In this document: in pieces, positions 22,936 to 23,707 of the stretch
How the letters are laid out: each line of letters starts with the position of its first letter
Position numbering within the stretch: the first letter of the stretch is position 1
From: CAZAFL01 sp964484465
GTDB taxonomy: Bacteria > Bacteroidota > Ignavibacteria > UBA10030 > SZUA-254
Length of the DNA: 23,707 nucleotides
Direction: 5' to 3'
NCBI GenBank assembly: GCA_964484465.1
Contig: CAZAFL010000037.1
Span: 1 to 23,707 of the forward strand
Translations under genes and position numbers: made by a program
Notes under the pieces: generated by a model
The model's database searches: none
The model's input: the letters and a program-made list of their open reading frames with translations, nothing else
What the model was told of the DNA's origin: nothing

Positions 22936-23707
22936 ATGCCGGAACTTCCTGATATAACTGTATACATCGAAAGCCTTCAATCCAGAATTACTGGTAAACA
23001 ATTACTCAATATCAGGATTGTTAGCCCGTTTCTCCTCCGTAGTGTCGAACCACCCATAATGCAGGCGGTCAATAAAACGGTCCTCGATATACGCCGCATC
23101 GGAAAACAGATTGTGTGGAAGTTTGAAGATGAATTGTTCATGGTTTTTCATTTGATGATTGCCGGACGATTTCACTGGAAAAGCTCCGGTGTGAGCATAA
23201 ACCGAAAGCTGGGACTTGCTGCGTTCGATTTTCTAAACGGGACCCTCGTTCTCACTGAAGCGGGCACAAAAAAAAGAGCTTCCCTTCATCTTGTTAAAGG
23301 CGAAGCTTCTCTTCAGCAATTCCATCGAGGAGGCCTGGAAGTCCTGAATGCTACCATGCAGGAATTTCGCGCATCGCTCATGAAAGAAAATCACACCTTA
23401 AAAAGATCCCTTACAAACCAACGGCTCTTCAGTGGAATCGGCAATGCATATTCCGATGAAATCCTCCACCGGGCAAAACTCTCTCCCCTCCATCAATCAC
23501 AAAAACTGAATGATGAGGAAGTATCCCGACTCCATCGCGCATCAAAGGAAGTCCTTACAGAATGGATAGAAAAGCTTCGGGGACAAACAGGCATATCTTT
23601 TCCCGAAAAAGTTACAGCATTCCATCCCCGGATGGCAGTTCACGGGAAATTCGGGAAACCATGTCCAGTATGTCATACTTCCATTCAACGTATCGTGTAC
23701 GCCGAAA
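22936..23707 (+). CDS. Fpg/Nei-family DNA glycosylase, C-terminal end outside window
   Basis: The frame is open from ATG 22936 to the window edge, 257 full codons. It is a formamidopyrimidine-DNA glycosylase/AP lyase type repair enzyme for oxidised bases. The N-terminal MPELPDITVYIE carries the catalytic proline (Pro2) and Glu3. Lys57 in RIGKQIVW fits the catalytic beta-hairpin lysine. HLMIAGRFHW takes the place of the HLGMSG segment in Fpg. ENHTLKRSL and FSGIGNAYSDEILHRAKLSP form the helix-two-turn-helix. CPVCHTSIQRIVYAE is the first half of the zinc finger with its DNA-contacting arginine; the second Cys pair lies beyond the edge. The PELPDI start and HLMIAG segment set it apart from standard MutM, so base specificity is open. 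No clear Shine-Dalgarno is present. It is divergent from arsR across an 89-base gap. Confidence 0.92.
   Translation, partial: MPELPDITVYIESLQSRITGKQLLNIRIVSPFLLRSVEPPIMQAVNKTVLDIRRIGKQIVWKFEDELFMVFHLMIAGRFHWKSSGVSINRKLGLAAFDFLNGTLVLTEAGTKKRASLHLVKGEASLQQFHRGGLEVLNATMQEFRASLMKENHTLKRSLTNQRLFSGIGNAYSDEILHRAKLSPLHQSQKLNDEEVSRLHRASKEVLTEWIEKLRGQTGISFPEKVTAFHPRMAVHGKFGKPCPVCHTSIQRIVYAE

Noticed and set aside
1..23707. CRISPR array, insertion sequence, prophage, toxin-antitoxin or defence genes
   Set aside because: No regularly spaced repeats, transposase or integrase motifs, terminal inverted repeats with target duplication, or defence-type domains were found on either strand.

Overview
The window looks like chromosomal DNA from a free-living, Gram-negative member of the Bacteroidota/Ignavibacteriota/Chlorobi (FCB) group. 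This is inferred from three things: a very large FCB-style outer-membrane barrel protein, a coiled-coil lipoprotein with a C-terminal domain I associate with Bacteroidetes proteins, and a mix of genes with good Shine-Dalgarno sites and genes with none. Signal peptides, a lipobox, a complete RND tripartite pump and a C-terminal phenylalanine on the barrel protein support a double-membrane cell. Fe(II)- and O2-dependent tyrosine-degrading dioxygenases imply at least partly aerobic life. No phage, insertion sequence, CRISPR array, rRNA or tRNA was found.

Layout. 1-7563 is all minus strand: a pilin-like secreted protein cut by the window edge, the UvrD/PcrA helicase, an O6-alkylguanine-DNA alkyltransferase, and a 1167-residue outer-membrane protein. 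7788-12924 is a plus-strand tyrosine/homogentisate catabolic cluster: a HisC-like aminotransferase, 4-hydroxyphenylpyruvate dioxygenase, fumarylacetoacetase, homogentisate 1,2-dioxygenase and a flavin-reductase-family protein. 13210-14147 holds a coiled-coil lipoprotein with a clear Rho-independent terminator, followed by a TMEM175/DUF1211 membrane protein. 15159-21589 is a minus-strand RND efflux operon in the order outer-membrane channel, adaptor, SRPBCC protein, pump, preceded by a good sigma70-type promoter. 21661-22846 is a compact ArsR regulator, DoxX and thioredoxin module. A Fpg/Nei-type DNA glycosylase running off the right edge starts divergently from it.

How the genes work together. 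The tyrosine cluster encodes tyrosine to 4-hydroxyphenylpyruvate to homogentisate to maleylacetoacetate, then cleavage of fumarylacetoacetate. No maleylacetoacetate isomerase is visible. The RND operon is unusual for a small soluble SRPBCC protein placed between adaptor and pump, 13 bases after the adaptor stop codon. The most specific regulatory signal is an 18-bp element present with 17/18 identity in front of both arsR and doxX. Each copy sits inside a sigma70-like promoter, which suggests one ArsR repressor controlling itself and a DoxX-thioredoxin pair. None of these is a wholly new system, but the shared operator, the embedded SRPBCC gene and the barrel protein's internal repeats are the best points for follow-up.
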